From: Siphonodentalium dalli
Lineage: Eukaryota > Mollusca > Scaphopoda > Gadilida > Siphonodentaliidae
DNA: 64,000 nucleotides
Reading direction: 5' to 3'
NCBI GenBank assembly: GCA_032622095.1
Contig: CP136066.1
Coordinates: forward strand, 45,728,911 to 45,792,910
Positions within the stretch are counted from its first letter, which is position 1, and every line of letters starts with the position of its first letter. The position numbers and the translations under genes were made by a program. The notes under the pieces were generated by a model. The model did no database searches and had not been told where the DNA came from. It worked only from the letters and a program-made list of their open reading frames with translations. This document shows, in pieces, positions 47,051 through 58,440 of the stretch.

Positions 47051-47097
47051 GAATCTTGATATTATGGGGACCGTCTGATCTGATTGAATACCTTTAA
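46620..47097. mobile_element. Diverged partial copy of the TTAA element at 53.4 kb
   Basis: Shares 'tcaaagctcagagt' followed by 'atcgatttttgaa', 'ggataactctaaaatcaagt' and a 3' end gattgaatacctttaa with the element at 53394-53847. No clear left terminus. Contains a (ttg)n microsatellite at 47022-47052. Confidence 0.5.
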
Positions 47098-48332
47098 ATA
47101 CACTTCCTTCTTGTTTGAGTTGTTTTTAATTTGCCCTACCCCACCGAAAACAACTATGGCAGTTGCGAGGAAACGATGGCCATTTCCGTACTTTGCACAC
47201 AGATCTCGCAGCGAACATTTCGTCAAGAAGAAACTCCCGCACACATTAAGAACGAAATAAACTACATGTAGGTAAAAATGTTGTCTAGGTTGGGTCCATA
47301 ATTATGGTATTTTGACTGGACTATTATATTTATATTTGCGAAAAAGTGGAGGTGTATCTTAATCATGGTGTGGTTTGAACAGACCGAAAACAACGCGCAT
47401 CTTAACTAAGAATCTTTTATCGGAGTAATTGTCTGTGCGTCACCCGACGCGGATTGTTGACTCAAAATATACGTCATCGCTCTTTGGAGACAAAGTCATC
47501 CTGAAGTAGTTTCTGCTTGTATTCCTCCACGCTCCATGTAGAGTTCAGTCCCCTACTCATGACTTACCGCTGCCAGCACCTACACATGTTGTGAAGAAAT
47601 CACTCATTTATTTATTTGAAACTGTTGTAGGCTACAGTTCATTCTGTTTTATTCTGAGAAACTGAACTGTCCATAATCATTTGAAAATTGTCCAGATCAA
47701 GCCAGAATGAATTGTAAGTGAAAAAACACTTCAATAAAAAACGTTAGATTTAATCAAGAAAATAGCGTATATTGTGTATATAATGCATTATGTTCATCCT
47801 CTCCATCTTATGTGTATATACTTTCCATTTCTCGATATCATTGTCATTTTGATCAGAGAATAAAGCATTCAGGGACTGAACTCTGCTTTGCAGCTTGGTA
47901 TTCATCTTGTGGTATGCAACAGTATTTATTACATGAGCCTACACTTATCCCTTTCAATAAACCAATTCTATATACTGTGATATGCAATGTTCGTTAAATT
48001 ACAGTAAATAGTGCCAGGGGACCTTTGACTTCCGGTTTGTCGTTTGTTTACATTATGTACGGTACGTCTCAAAATATTGTGGCTTCCAATATATATCCAA
48101 CAAACTCTAATGAAGAATTTGAAAAGTTAATTCATTAAATATTCGCCATTTAATATGTCAAAGAGTCTTTATTTATCTGTGGATAGTTCTGTACGCGGTC
48201 AAACAACGCATAGTTACGTGAAACGTCATCACATGCCTTATGAAAGCCGATGTTAGTTTCACGTCCCATTTGTTGATTTTTATGTTTTATCGAGGTTATG
48301 GGTCATGTAATAAATAGAATCTACAACTTGAT
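47098..48332. other. 1.2 kb non-coding stretch
   Basis: No recognised feature. Confidence 0.4.
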
Positions 48333-48436
48333 CCCAGTTTATAGCGGAATTTACAAAACTCGTCCAGTAAATTAGGTAACTTTTCCCCAGACCTAATTTA
48401 CTGGACTCGTTTTGTAAATTCCGCTATAATCTGGGG
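48333..48436. mobile_element. Short foldback element, 104 bp
   Basis: Arms pair from cccagtttatagcggaattt on the left to its complement on the right, each about 45 bp with minor mismatches, around a short T/C-rich loop. Confidence 0.7.
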
Positions 48437-48534
48437 ACTCGTGGTAGAACATCTATGTGTTGGTATGGTTGGAATGGTTGGTATTCCATTGAATACATTC
48501 ATCTCACGCCAACGGGTGTGAAATAAAGATTCCA

Positions 48535-49960
48535 ACAGTGGCGCCGTTCGAGATAGGGTGGTGAGGGGAGGGGCTCCAAAATTTTAAGATGTCAAATTGG
48601 TGTTGTTTGTGTCAGAGATTGGGGTAGTTCAGCTACCAAAACACCAAAATTGCATGACCGTGTACCCGTACCCACAGTAGAACAAGTTGAACCCGAATTT
48701 GTTGAAAGGAGAAATATCTATTTTTCACGAATATGATATCGAAACATAACTGAATCAGTGGTGGCTATTGGCAAATCGACGATGAACGATATCCGCCAGT
48801 GACTTTTTTTCCCAGAAATTAACGATTTTGGTCAGGCGGGCCCTGTGGCTAAGTCCTAACTTATTTCCCAATATAACTACATCATACAATTTATCTACGT
48901 GACAGGAAAAAGTGTTGGTTAATTTGGTTTTGAAAAATATATATTTCTTCTTCAAAAAAGGTTGGTTTGAACTTGTTCTACTGTGGGTAGGTGTAACTCT
49001 ACTCTAACACTGGAGCTCTTTTTCCATTTGGTCGCCGCACTAGGGGCCGAGGGCCACTAAATCTGATAAGAATGTGTTTAGTCACCGATATCCACCACTA
49101 ATCCATCTATTAATCTCAATGAGGAGTCTACTTGTGTTGTTTAATGATCTTAAAACTGGAGTCGCTCGAGTATGGGATGGGGGACAAGAGGGTGTCAAAA
49201 TTGATAATAAATATTTTAGCGCCGTTTCCCACATAATTTATGCCTATTCTTCCACATGATAGGCGGCATCTAATCGTGTGGTCTAAACACGCCACATTGG
49301 TGCCGTTTGGTTTAGGGATAAGGAGGGGCTCTAACTATGATGTGAATGTTTTAGTTGTCGAATTCTTTTAGCACCTACTTCCACCAAATTGAAACATATT
49401 CTTCTCCATGATACGAGGAATCTGATCGTGTGGTTTAATGACACCAAATTGGTGATGTTTGGATCAGATATGATGACTCGTGTGGAGGGGCACTAAAAAA
49501 GTCTAACTGTGCGGTTTAAAGATGACAAAAGTGGCACCGGTCTAGTCATGGATGGAGAGCAGAGGGGCACCAAATCGTGTGGTTTAAGGGCCCCATATTG
49601 GTATCATTTGGGTCAGGGATCGGGAGAGGATGGGCATTGACATTTATAAGAAAGTTTTAGTCGCCTATTTCCACCAAAGTTCTATAATTATATTCATCTC
49701 TCTCCATGATACGAGAAATCTAATGATGTGGTTTAAATAATACAAAGTGGCCCAATTCGGGTCATTGATAAGGAGGGGAGGGGCACCGAAAGTGCATGAA
49801 ACAAAATGGTCGCCGATTTTCACCAAACTCATATAACTATCAGCTCTACATGGAATCCAATGGTGTGAACCGCGTCGTATATTAGGGGGCAGGGGTTGGG
49901 TACAGGAGGGCAACAGAAAACCGCTATAAAACATTTTATCGTCGATTATTACGACAAGTA
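48535..49960. repeat. Highly degenerate repeat, roughly 190-200 bp period
   Basis: Recurring phrases in order are 'ggtttaa.gacaccaaattgg', 'gtttgggtcagggat', 'gaggggcacc' and 'ccaccaaa.t..ata..ttct', then 'catgatacgag..atctaat', with at least five recognisable turns. Copies are too diverged for a recent satellite. No reading frame is conserved. Confidence 0.6.
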
Positions 49961-49969
49961 TATATATAT

Positions 49970-50577
49970 ACTAGAAGGTGACCCGACTTCGTCCGGGCTT
50001 TGACCTTGAATTGGCCATTTTGAAGGTCAAGTTGGGTCACGATTTGACCAGTCCAAAAACACTGCCCGGACAAAAGTACCCGACAAACGTGCCCGTCGAA
50101 ATCCATCCGGTTTTACCCGATTTGACCTTGAATTGATCATTTTGAAGGTCAAGGTCTGGTCGGGGTCACGATTGGACCCGTCCAAAACAATCAGTGGACA
50201 AAAGTAACCCCGTATCAAATTTCGTCAAAATCCCATCAAAATTGGCGATTTGACCTTGAAGTTACCCGATTTCAAGGTCAAGGTCACGTCGCACGGGCAA
50301 ATGAATATGCTTATGAGACTCGCCATAAGAAAGTATCCCCACATACCAAGTTTCATCGAAATCCCGTGATATTCGGGCGTTTGACCTTGAAATGACCCGA
50401 TTTCAAGGTCAAGGTGACGTCGCACGGACAAATTAATATGCCTATGTTCGTCCCCGGCCGAAAATACCCCCACATACCAAGTTTCATCGAAATCGGCTGG
50501 GCTATTTTCGAGTCCATCGATTACTGACAGACAGACACACACACACACACACACAGATCTTCCAAAATATATAATAG
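49970..50577. mobile_element. gtgacccgacttcgtccggg unit, copy 2
   Basis: Starts actagaaggtgacccgactt and ends with an (ac)n microsatellite (50526-50553), 'cagatcttccaaaatatata' and ataga. Internal modules of 'tttgaccttgaa' and 'caaggtca' alternate. Directly followed by copy 3 in the same orientation. Confidence 0.7.
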
Positions 50578-51497
50578 ACTAGAAGGTGACCCGACTTCGT
50601 CCGGGCTTTGACCTTGAATTGTCTATTTTGAAGGCCAAGGTCAAGTGGGGTCACGATTTGACCCGTCCAAAACACAGTGCCCGAACAAAAGTACCCGACA
50701 AAAGTACCCGTCGAAATCCATCCGGTTTTACCCGATTTGACCTTGAATTGACCATTTTGAAGGTCAAGGTCAGGTGGGGTCAAACACCAACACCCCAAAA
50801 ATGGTGGAAATCGGCCCAGCGGATACCGGGAAATCGGCCCAGCGGATACCGAGATACCCTATGCATCAAATTTCGTCCGTAAAAATCCGCCAGTTTAACC
50901 CGATTTGATTTCCACTGAAGTATATAAACGCGCCTCATATACACACGCTCATTAATTATCAAGTTTCAACGTAAAGATAAATTACCATCGGTGCCCGAGA
51001 TATCACCAAGACGTCTGAAACAGTCAAATGCATCGGCCGGGTAAGAGTTAACGTGATCTAACTTTATGACCTCTAACGACGTCATAGAAGTTTCGCATTG
51101 TTTTTACCCTGATAGAAGATCGTAACACTTCTTCTTAATAATTGAGGCAGATAACTAAAACGGATACATACATATTATATATCGTTGGAAAGAGAAAACA
51201 CGAAAGATTCTCATAGTGTCATTATTATGACTGGCATGTTATTATTCGCGCTGTTTCGAATCGATTTGTAAGCACCGAACTGAAATATATTAGCGCAAAA
51301 CGGCGTAAAAACAGATTTGACCTCGGCACGTGAAAAGTTGACCTCGGATCTGAAAATCAATAGGCCTATGTTCGTCCCCGGCCGAAAATACACCCACATA
51401 CCAAGTTTCATCGAAATCGGCAGGGGCCATTTTCGAGTCCATCGATTACTGACAGACAGACACACACACACACAGATCTTCCAAAATATATAATAGA
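50578..51497. mobile_element. gtgacccgacttcgtccggg unit, copy 3 (head-to-tail with copy 2)
   Basis: Same head and tail as copy 2, with about 400 bp of other sequence in the middle (roughly 50930-51345). Tail again 'cagatcttccaaaatatata' plus ataga. Confidence 0.7.
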
Positions 51498-51950
51498 TAT
51501 GTATCATCCCCGTGTGTCTGGTGGTGTGCTTCAAAGTTGGCAGAGCGGTATCAGGACCAGGTACCTACAACATCATTTGCTATAAATTCAAAATGATCGC
51601 CGCTTTTTTCAGAAGAGACAACATTGTGAAATGCATGCTAATATAGTATGACTCCTAAGACATAATGTTAGCTTTCAGTGCAAAAACAATGGAACTCCCC
51701 ACCAAGATGGCTAAGGACAATACCCAGCCGAAATGGACAAATTGACAATTCTCCACTCATATCTTCTAAAACTGATTGAAACTCACTTTTCGTGTTTACG
51801 GATCATCTGCACAATGATGTGACTGTGTCTTTCTTTTTTGTCCCACCCACCCTTCTTACCACTGAGAAATTTAGTCAGAAATATTACCAAAAAATATATA
51901 ATTTTGGATTCTATTCAAATAGTATGGGGAGATTATCTATGACGGATTAA
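51498..51950. other. Non-coding stretch
   Basis: Nothing recognised. Confidence 0.35.
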
Positions 51951-52179
51951 TTATAGAAAATGGAGGACATTGCCCCGGGTGTCCTGCAATCCATGTCAGA
52001 ATTGAACAGAATTATTCTAATATACTCGTGACACCCTCTGATCATTATATTTGTTCAATATGTACACAAGAAAGAGATCGAAATTTCAAACAATTTAATG
52101 CTATAGTAAATAACATCAAAATAAACACAACATGTTACACTGGTGTCGTATCTTTAATATTCATATTACTTCTGTCTCA

Positions 52180-52186
52180 CCCTCTC

Positions 52187-52242
<56 letters not shown>

Positions 52243-52360
52243 CCTATCTCTATCTATCCCTCTCTTTCTCGGTATCTCATCGTTCTCTCTCTTTCTCGGT
52301 CTCTCTCTCTCTCCCTTTCTCTCTCTATCTCCCTCGATTCGATTCCCCCTCCCCCTCTAA
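52180..52360. repeat. TC/CT microsatellite
   Basis: Nearly pure (tc)n to 52246, then interrupted CT-rich sequence. Confidence 0.95.
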
Positions 52361-53108
52361 CCCCATCCTACGCTCTACACATTCCTTTCAATAACATTAT
52401 AGCGAACATATATATAGTCAATCGACAACTTTATACCCAATCAAATAGCAACAAACAATCAGATACAATATCTTGGTCCCATACTGCTTTAGTGAGCTCT
52501 TCTTGAAACGGCATGCTACCAAGATCTTGTATATAAATGCCAGTTACTATCTTAGCAGTTTGATAACATCTTCCTCGAACGACCACAAAACGTGCATAGC
52601 TTACTGTATCTTACTGAATCCCTTAAATATAAGAAGTATAGGGTACAATACTGTAATAAATAACATAAATATTAACACAAAATGTTAACACTGGTGTCGG
52701 AGCTATTCGTGAGACGGCATGGTAACATGATCTCGTATAAATGTTACTATCTTATAGCAGTTGGGTATCACCTTCCAGGAGGGGGCGAACGAACACAACA
52801 CGTTCATAGATTATACTGTACATAAAACGCCTTAAATTTAAGAAGTAGATATTGATTTAGATGCGTTCGGTGGAGTGTGCATTTAAGTCGGTATTTGTAA
52901 GTCTGAGTTTTATGTGTGTGGAACATCTCCATGTTTCCTACAACATAATTGAACAGTATTATTCTAATAACACCCTCTGATAATTATATTTTAGAATATG
53001 TACAAAACAATGAGATCTAAATTACAAACAATTTAATACTATAATAAATAAATTTAAAATAAACACAAAATGTAACACTTGTGTCGTATCTTTAATATCC
53101 ATATTTCT

Positions 53109-53109
53109 C

Positions 53110-53164
<55 letters not shown>

Positions 53165-53208
53165 TCTCTCTCATATCTCTCTCTCTCTCCCTCTCTCTCA
53201 CACACTAT
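53109..53208. repeat. TC/CT microsatellite
   Basis: (tc)n with a few interruptions, in the equivalent position of the neighbouring direct-repeat unit, so it predates that duplication. Confidence 0.95.
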
Positions 53209-53393
53209 GATTTCCATCTATGATTATATTATCCCTGTTCTAACTCCATCCTACGATCTATGCACTCCTTTCAATAACATTGGCGACATATATCACATAT
53301 ATTGTCCATCAACAACTGTAACAAAAAATGCTATATACCCAACCAAACAGAAAAAATCAGATACAAAATCTTGTATAAATGTTACTATCTTAA

Positions 53394-53847
53394 AGGTACT
53401 CAATCCGAACAGAGGGTCCCCATCTCAACAGATTCCAACAACAACAATCCGATCAGAGGGTCCTATATTACTATTTCTTTGGCTTTGGGGGTACCCATCA
53501 AACAAAGCTCAGAGTTATTAGATATTGATTTTTGAAATTTGTTATATTCTCCAGATGAGTACTAATAATTGCCGTCAATTTAGTAACCTGCTCGAGACGT
53601 GTACACCAAAACACTTTTCAAACAGACAAGGATGGATAACTCTAAAATCAAGTGGTAATAATAACGCAATTTTGACTGTCTTCTGGGCCAGAAAGTATTC
53701 CCGATAATGAAAAATAATAGATTTCTAAAATCGATATCTAACAAATCTGAGCTTTGATCGGTGACTTCCTCGACTCGAATCAAATATTTTTGACCCCCGA
53801 AGCCATTGAAATAGTAATTGAGAGGAGTTTTATCGGATTGAGTACCT
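53394..53847. mobile_element. TTAA-flanked inverted-repeat element (454 bp)
   Basis: aggtactcaatccga at the left and tcggattgagtacct at the right are exact complements, each flanked by TTAA (53390-53393 and 53848-53851), the target duplication of piggyBac-type elements. Sister repeat units at 52.54 and 52.75 kb read through this point without it (actatcttagcagtt and actatcttatagcagtt), so both boundaries are confirmed internally. Inverted similarity continues inside ('tcaaagctcag' and 'ctgagctttga'). No ORF. Confidence 0.8.
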
Positions 53848-53932
53848 TTAACAGTTGAATATCATCTCATTGTGTGGGCCGACCGACCACCAAACGTGCA
53901 TAGCTTACTGCACCCAGTACGCCTTCAATATA

Positions 53933-54447
53933 TAGGTCAGTCACATCCTGAATTCCACTATTGTAGCGATATTCCACTATTATAGTGATATTTTACAATA
54001 ACATATCCATGCTTCCTTTATTGGCGTCGGGAATATAAGACGGCGCATACCACTGCACAGCCAAATGTCACTCTTGACAATATCGCAGCGAATGAACAGT
54101 CTTCCGACAACATTCGTTGTGCGATCTTTTGCGCCAGCTTTGATATTCAATAATATTATAATATTACTAATATATCCCGTTCTAAATGACAATAGCAGGG
54201 CGAATCAATCACTCCTTTATAACAATATTTCAACTATTTGCATGCTAATTGAGTTGCTTATCGTGTGCCGCCATGATAAATCATTCTCCTGGAAAAACTA
54301 TATGTATAATACCGAATTAGTGCGACCTGATTTTGAATAATATTTGTGTGAAATATGATTTTGGATTATCCCTCTTTTATCAAATTAACAAAACGGTAAT
54401 GGTCATATATGACTATAATAGTGGAATTCAGGATGAGCCTGACCTGA
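53933..54447. mobile_element. 515 bp element with about 30 bp TIRs
   Basis: Left end aggtcagtcacatcctgaat pairs with the complement of attcaggatgagcctgacct at the right, continuing through 'tccactattatagt'. It interrupts the direct-repeat array between 'cgccttcaatatat' and 'aagaagtaga', which are close together in the sister unit near 52825. No ORF. Confidence 0.75.
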
Positions 54448-54730
54448 TATAAGAAGTAGATTTAGTTGCGTTCCGTGGATTATGCATTTAAGCCCGTTTT
54501 TTATAAGTCGGAGTTTTATGTGTGGAACGACTCCATGTTCCCTACAATCCAATTGATTAGTATTATTCTAAATTATAATATACTCATAACACCCTCTGCC
54601 AATTATATTTTATAATATTATAATATACTCATAACACCCTCTGCCAATTATATTTTTATAATATTATAATATACTTATAACACCCTCTGATAATTATATT
54701 TTAGAATATGTACACAACAATAAGGTGGCT

Positions 54731-55104
54731 GGTTTAGGACATAGGGAATATTTTTCATGGCCACGAAATAACTAAACTTATTCAGGGCCACGAAATAGCG
54801 AATTCGTGGCCACGAAATAACGTTTGTATGTAGTATATGGCCGACAGTCCATTGTTGTAATGGACGCAGATATAGCTGATTGATTTACATATATAATCAC
54901 TCAATATATGTCTGGGCTATAAGGGCTATTGTTGGTTATATGATTGTATCACTCACACTGGACACTCCGTGAAAATCAATTTCAAACGTTTGTCAAATAC
55001 ATGGCGACATAAATATAGCGTTTGGTGGCGACTCGCCCCTCCATATTCCGAACAGCTGTAAAGACTTAGTGTCAGGAGTATGGTTCCAAAGATATTTTGA
55101 CATA
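54731..55104. other. Non-coding stretch
   Basis: Three nearby 'ggccacgaaata' repeats (54760-54825) form a small degenerate tandem. Nothing else. Confidence 0.4.
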
Positions 55105-55563
55105 TGTGACCTGCCATATCAAATCCAGTCGTAAGTCGGGTGTTTTTTTTACCCTGTGCCAATGCATTCTCTTATATATGCGAGTCGACCATAGGTCGCC
55201 TCGCATATATAAGAGAATGCATTGGCCTAACAATTTTTTACAATTTTAATAAATTGTTCATGTGTTCTTTAACAATTTTATAATTTCACCCATACAGAGC
55301 CCCAGACAAACATGAGCAGGCGACACTCTTCTATATATGTGTGGGGCTCCCTGCAGGGTAATGGATGTTTTTTATTTTATGTCCTAAAAAAAAATATGTC
55401 CTAAGAAACATTTATTTAAAAAAAATGATAAAAAATTGTTAGGCCAATGCATTCTCTTATATATGCGAGGCGACCTATGGTCGACTCGCATATATAAGAG
55501 AATGCATTGGCACAGGGTAAAAAAAATCCCGACTTACGACTGGATTTGATATGGCGAGTCACA
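55105..55563. mobile_element. Composite foldback element, copy 4
   Basis: Outer inverted repeats tgtgacctgccatatcaaat...gatatggcgagtcaca enclose the accctgtgcc foldback (55151-55518), with a hairpin at each end, as at 11.4 kb. The core is in the opposite orientation to that copy. Confidence 0.8.
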
Positions 55564-55785
55564 AATGTTTGAGTGGGACTCTAAGACGTTTGAGATACGG
55601 TGGCCGTTGTTGTTTACTGGCAACTAATTATTGTCCATAGGCGGCAAAACTAACATTTGTATCATTTGTGCTGAAACCGGACCTAATTTCACCAAAAGTA
55701 AAACATCACACTCGGCATTAAGTGGGTCTCAAATCTGATAAATTCATAACATAAAACAGATGGGTTTCGGTATTTTTCCCCATTC
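55564..55785. other. Non-coding stretch
   Basis: Nothing recognised. Confidence 0.3.
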
Positions 55786-56444
55786 AAACGTCACCGCCTC
55801 TCTGACCACAGAAGGTGTCGCAGTAAATTCACAAGTACAAAATATCCTAGCACAAAGTTGTTCTTGAGGTAAAATTGTTCAAACACTCAGCAAGGTATCA
55901 ACCCTCATGCCTATACAGCAGATTAATTATATGAGTTATCGATGTATTTATATTGTCAACAATCAGCTGCCAGCGTGCTTTTGTTGTCTGATTCTAGTTT
56001 CCATGCACAATTGTCGAACCATAACGCTATTGAATTATTTTATTTGTATTACTTTTGTGTGATTTACCTTGATTTCTCGAGTGATCATAAACGATACTTT
56101 CATGCACTTGTGAATTGTCACTTTAACTAGCGCGTTATTTATTCATACACGCTATCACAATGGACATGTGACTTGGGTATAATTCCTGTATTATTCGATT
56201 TTCTGGTAAATCAGATGTTTCTGGCGGAAATTGATAAACATAATAACCACTTGATGGAACTGGTGACGTGAAATAATTCATGAGAGCAAGGGACTATTTT
56301 CTAAAACACTTGAGCGCAACGTTCCTGCCTCTCGTGAATTATTTCACGTCACCATTTCAATCAAGTGATTACTCTCTGAGTATCCTATAACTCTAAAAAA
56401 AAAATCAAACCGGCAAGTGAATAAGAGCCCTTGTGTCGTGTCTC
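55786..56444. repeat. Duplicated 3' flank of FReD copy 4 (empty site for the 3.0 kb hAT element)
   Basis: Continuous counterpart of 24094-24378 plus 27387-27762. The point where the other block carries the hAT-type element reads here as gatttaccttgatttctcg without interruption. Contains the shared foldback at about 56254-56375. Confidence 0.85.
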
Positions 56445-57088
56445 TCACTTGCGTCTGAGCATCATGGTTGTGCTTCTCACGGAGTGATAGAACCCAAATG
56501 CTGACGACCACTGCATTCCTTCTCCATTTGGGACGGATGCGCTGTTGAGGTATTCACCGTTCAAGTTGCTATTGTGACACGCCTTATACCACCACGCTCC
56601 GTGCAATCTGGTGGAACACACACCCCAACCGCTCGGCAGGCTGTGATCGTTATCCCAAGTGCTGAAAGCCCGGCCCTCGTGTTCAAGCAGTGAATCGTCG
56701 GCTGTTCCTTCTCCCCATGTTGTTGTGATCGCGTATAGGTTTGTATTGTTACCGAGGGCAAAGTTAGTGTATTTGGCATATCTGTCCTCTCCATCAGCTG
56801 ACGTTAGTTTAACATAAAGCTCAGTGGGACCCATGTTGGTCAGTTGATGAATTGTTTCAAGGCCGAGCCAGTACTCCCCGCCACATATCGATTTGCTGCC
56901 GAATCCATCGACATATTCCGTCCAATTCCGGTAAAAATCGATCAGGCCGTTGGATCGTTGCTGAAATATTGTCCAGCCCCCACCATCGATTGTCATGTCA
57001 CAAGCCACATTCACCTCACCTGAACCACCCGCCTCGATGGTGTACACGCCATCTGTATCGAAACCAGCATCCATCAAGTCTTTACAGT
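56445..57088 (-). CDS. Fibrinogen-related domain (FReD) terminal exon, copy 4
   Basis: Intact 644-base exon from a phase-1 acceptor (ctatag|ac at 57088) to TGA at 56447-56445, giving 213 residues. It carries the complete set of family landmarks: D-C-K-D-L-M-D-A-G, G-G-W-T-I-F-Q-Q-R, C-G-G-E-Y-W-L-G-L, F-S-T-W-D-N-D-H-S, G-V-C-S, G-A-W-W-Y, S-N-L-N-G-E-Y and M-M-L-R-R-K. It is closest to copies 2 and 3. Substitutions concentrate after DNDHS and around the WWY segment, the region that forms the ligand pocket in known ficolin-type domains. The acceptor differs slightly from copies 2 and 3 (tatag instead of cccag). Its 5' exons would lie above 57.1 kb on the minus strand and are not found within the window, so they may be beyond it or lost. 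Confidence 0.88.
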
Positions 57089-57430
57089 CTATAGGAAGAG
57101 AATATAGATCACTCATGAGATTCCAGATAACATTTCGAACATCACGCAATACAAGAAATATAGAATACATGGCGCAATAGAACCGACATAATATATTCTA
57201 CACGAATTCAAGATCAATATGATCCAATTGCGCTCAATTTGACAATAACTTAGACAATTTTTTTGTTATATGCTAAGCTATCAAATGGTAGTATTTTTCC
57301 ATCAGATAAAAACGTTATCCGTCTAGTGAGATATCGATATCTCACTCGTATCCATCCGCGCTAAAATTAGAAGTGATTCGATACTAGGTGGGTAAATATC
57401 GCTTCGCCACTGTAACTGTAATATGTGAAC
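57089..57430 (-). repeat. Intron segment upstream of FReD copy 4
   Basis: Aligned with the introns of copies 2 and 3 until about 57430, where the similarity ends and unrelated repeats and satellites begin. Confidence 0.75.
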
Positions 57431-57447
57431 AATAACTTTTGACGAGG

Positions 57448-57620
57448 AAAAACATACACTGAAAAATAAATTCCATAAATTCTCGCATATTTTCATTGTT
57501 GCCTTTTACCTCCAATTGTCCCTGTGATACCAATGTCAGCTCATGTATTTCTTCTAGAACTTTAAAATGGTACATAAATATTGAAAGATATATAGAGATT
57601 TCCTTATTGTTGTTGTATAA
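57448..57620. repeat. Dispersed repeat shared with 11108-11261
   Basis: Direct, moderately diverged copy of the 11.1 kb repeat, located where the FReD block alignment breaks. Confidence 0.55.
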
Positions 57621-57699
57621 TGGTATTTCTAGGACCTATCCGTGTGACGGTGACGACGAATACGCAGATGACGACACCACGACGTTTAGACGCTGATGA

Positions 57700-57847
57700 C
57701 GACGAGGATAATGATGACGAGGCCGAGGTATGGAGTATGACGATAACTGCGGTGGTGGTAATGGTGATAATGTTTCGAATGGCAATGGTGATGATCATGA
57801 TCATGATGATTATGATAACGATGCCTATGATGATGATGGTGTTGATG

Positions 57848-57878
<31 letters not shown>

Positions 57879-58215
57879 CGAAAATGACTATGATGGCGAA
57901 GATGATTAGTATGGCGATGATGTCTGATGGCGATGATCACGATGATGGTGATGATGATTGCGACGATGATGATTATGATGACGACGACGACGATGATGAC
58001 GATGATTATGACGATGATGAAGATGTTGATGATTACGATGATGATGATGATGACGTTGATTGTGGCGACGACGATGACGTTGATGATGACGATGATGATG
58101 ATGATGATGATGACGGTGGTTGTGGCGACGGCGGCGACGATGACTACGATGATGACGACGACGATGATGATGATGATGACGATTGATGATGATGATGATG
58201 ATGTCGAAGATGATG
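57700..58215. repeat. GAT/GAC trinucleotide microsatellite, about 0.5 kb
   Basis: Long interrupted (gat)n with gac variants. It produces open frames of poly-Asp, poly-Met or poly-His on both strands, none of which shows non-repeat coding sequence. Confidence 0.95.
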
Positions 58216-58440
58216 ATAGTGCAACTATACACTTCTGCCATATGAAAATGGCAAGCCAGACAACAGTGGCCCCCTTTTGTAAATATATGTATATATGTTA
58301 ATTAGTACTCTGTATTCGCCACTTAATTGTGGCGTTGAGTTAATAAACAATCAATGTATAATAAAAAGTTGAGTCGTTGAAGACAACTTGCTTATTATTA
58401 CAAAACAAGTATTCACTTAGGCCGTCTATAGACAACTAAA
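58216..58440. other. Non-coding stretch
   Basis: Nothing recognised between the microsatellite and the GC-rich satellite. Confidence 0.35.

Larger units (their letters stand above)
51951..54730. repeat. Array of diverged direct-repeat segments with inserted elements
   Basis: Segments containing 'aattatatttt.gaatatgta' (52038, 52979, 54689), 'tataaatgttactatctta' (52529, 52736, 53372), 'cgtgcatagcttactg' and 'aagaagtaga.att' recur in direct order. This points to an ancient tandem duplication of about 0.6-1.2 kb units. TC microsatellites and two inverted-repeat elements sit inside it. No coding sequence recognised. Confidence 0.6.

Noticed and set aside
57620-58186. 188-codon acidic (Asp-rich) ORF
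   Set aside because: It is the translation of a GAT/GAC microsatellite; poly-Met and poly-His frames are equally open and no non-repeat coding sequence flanks it.
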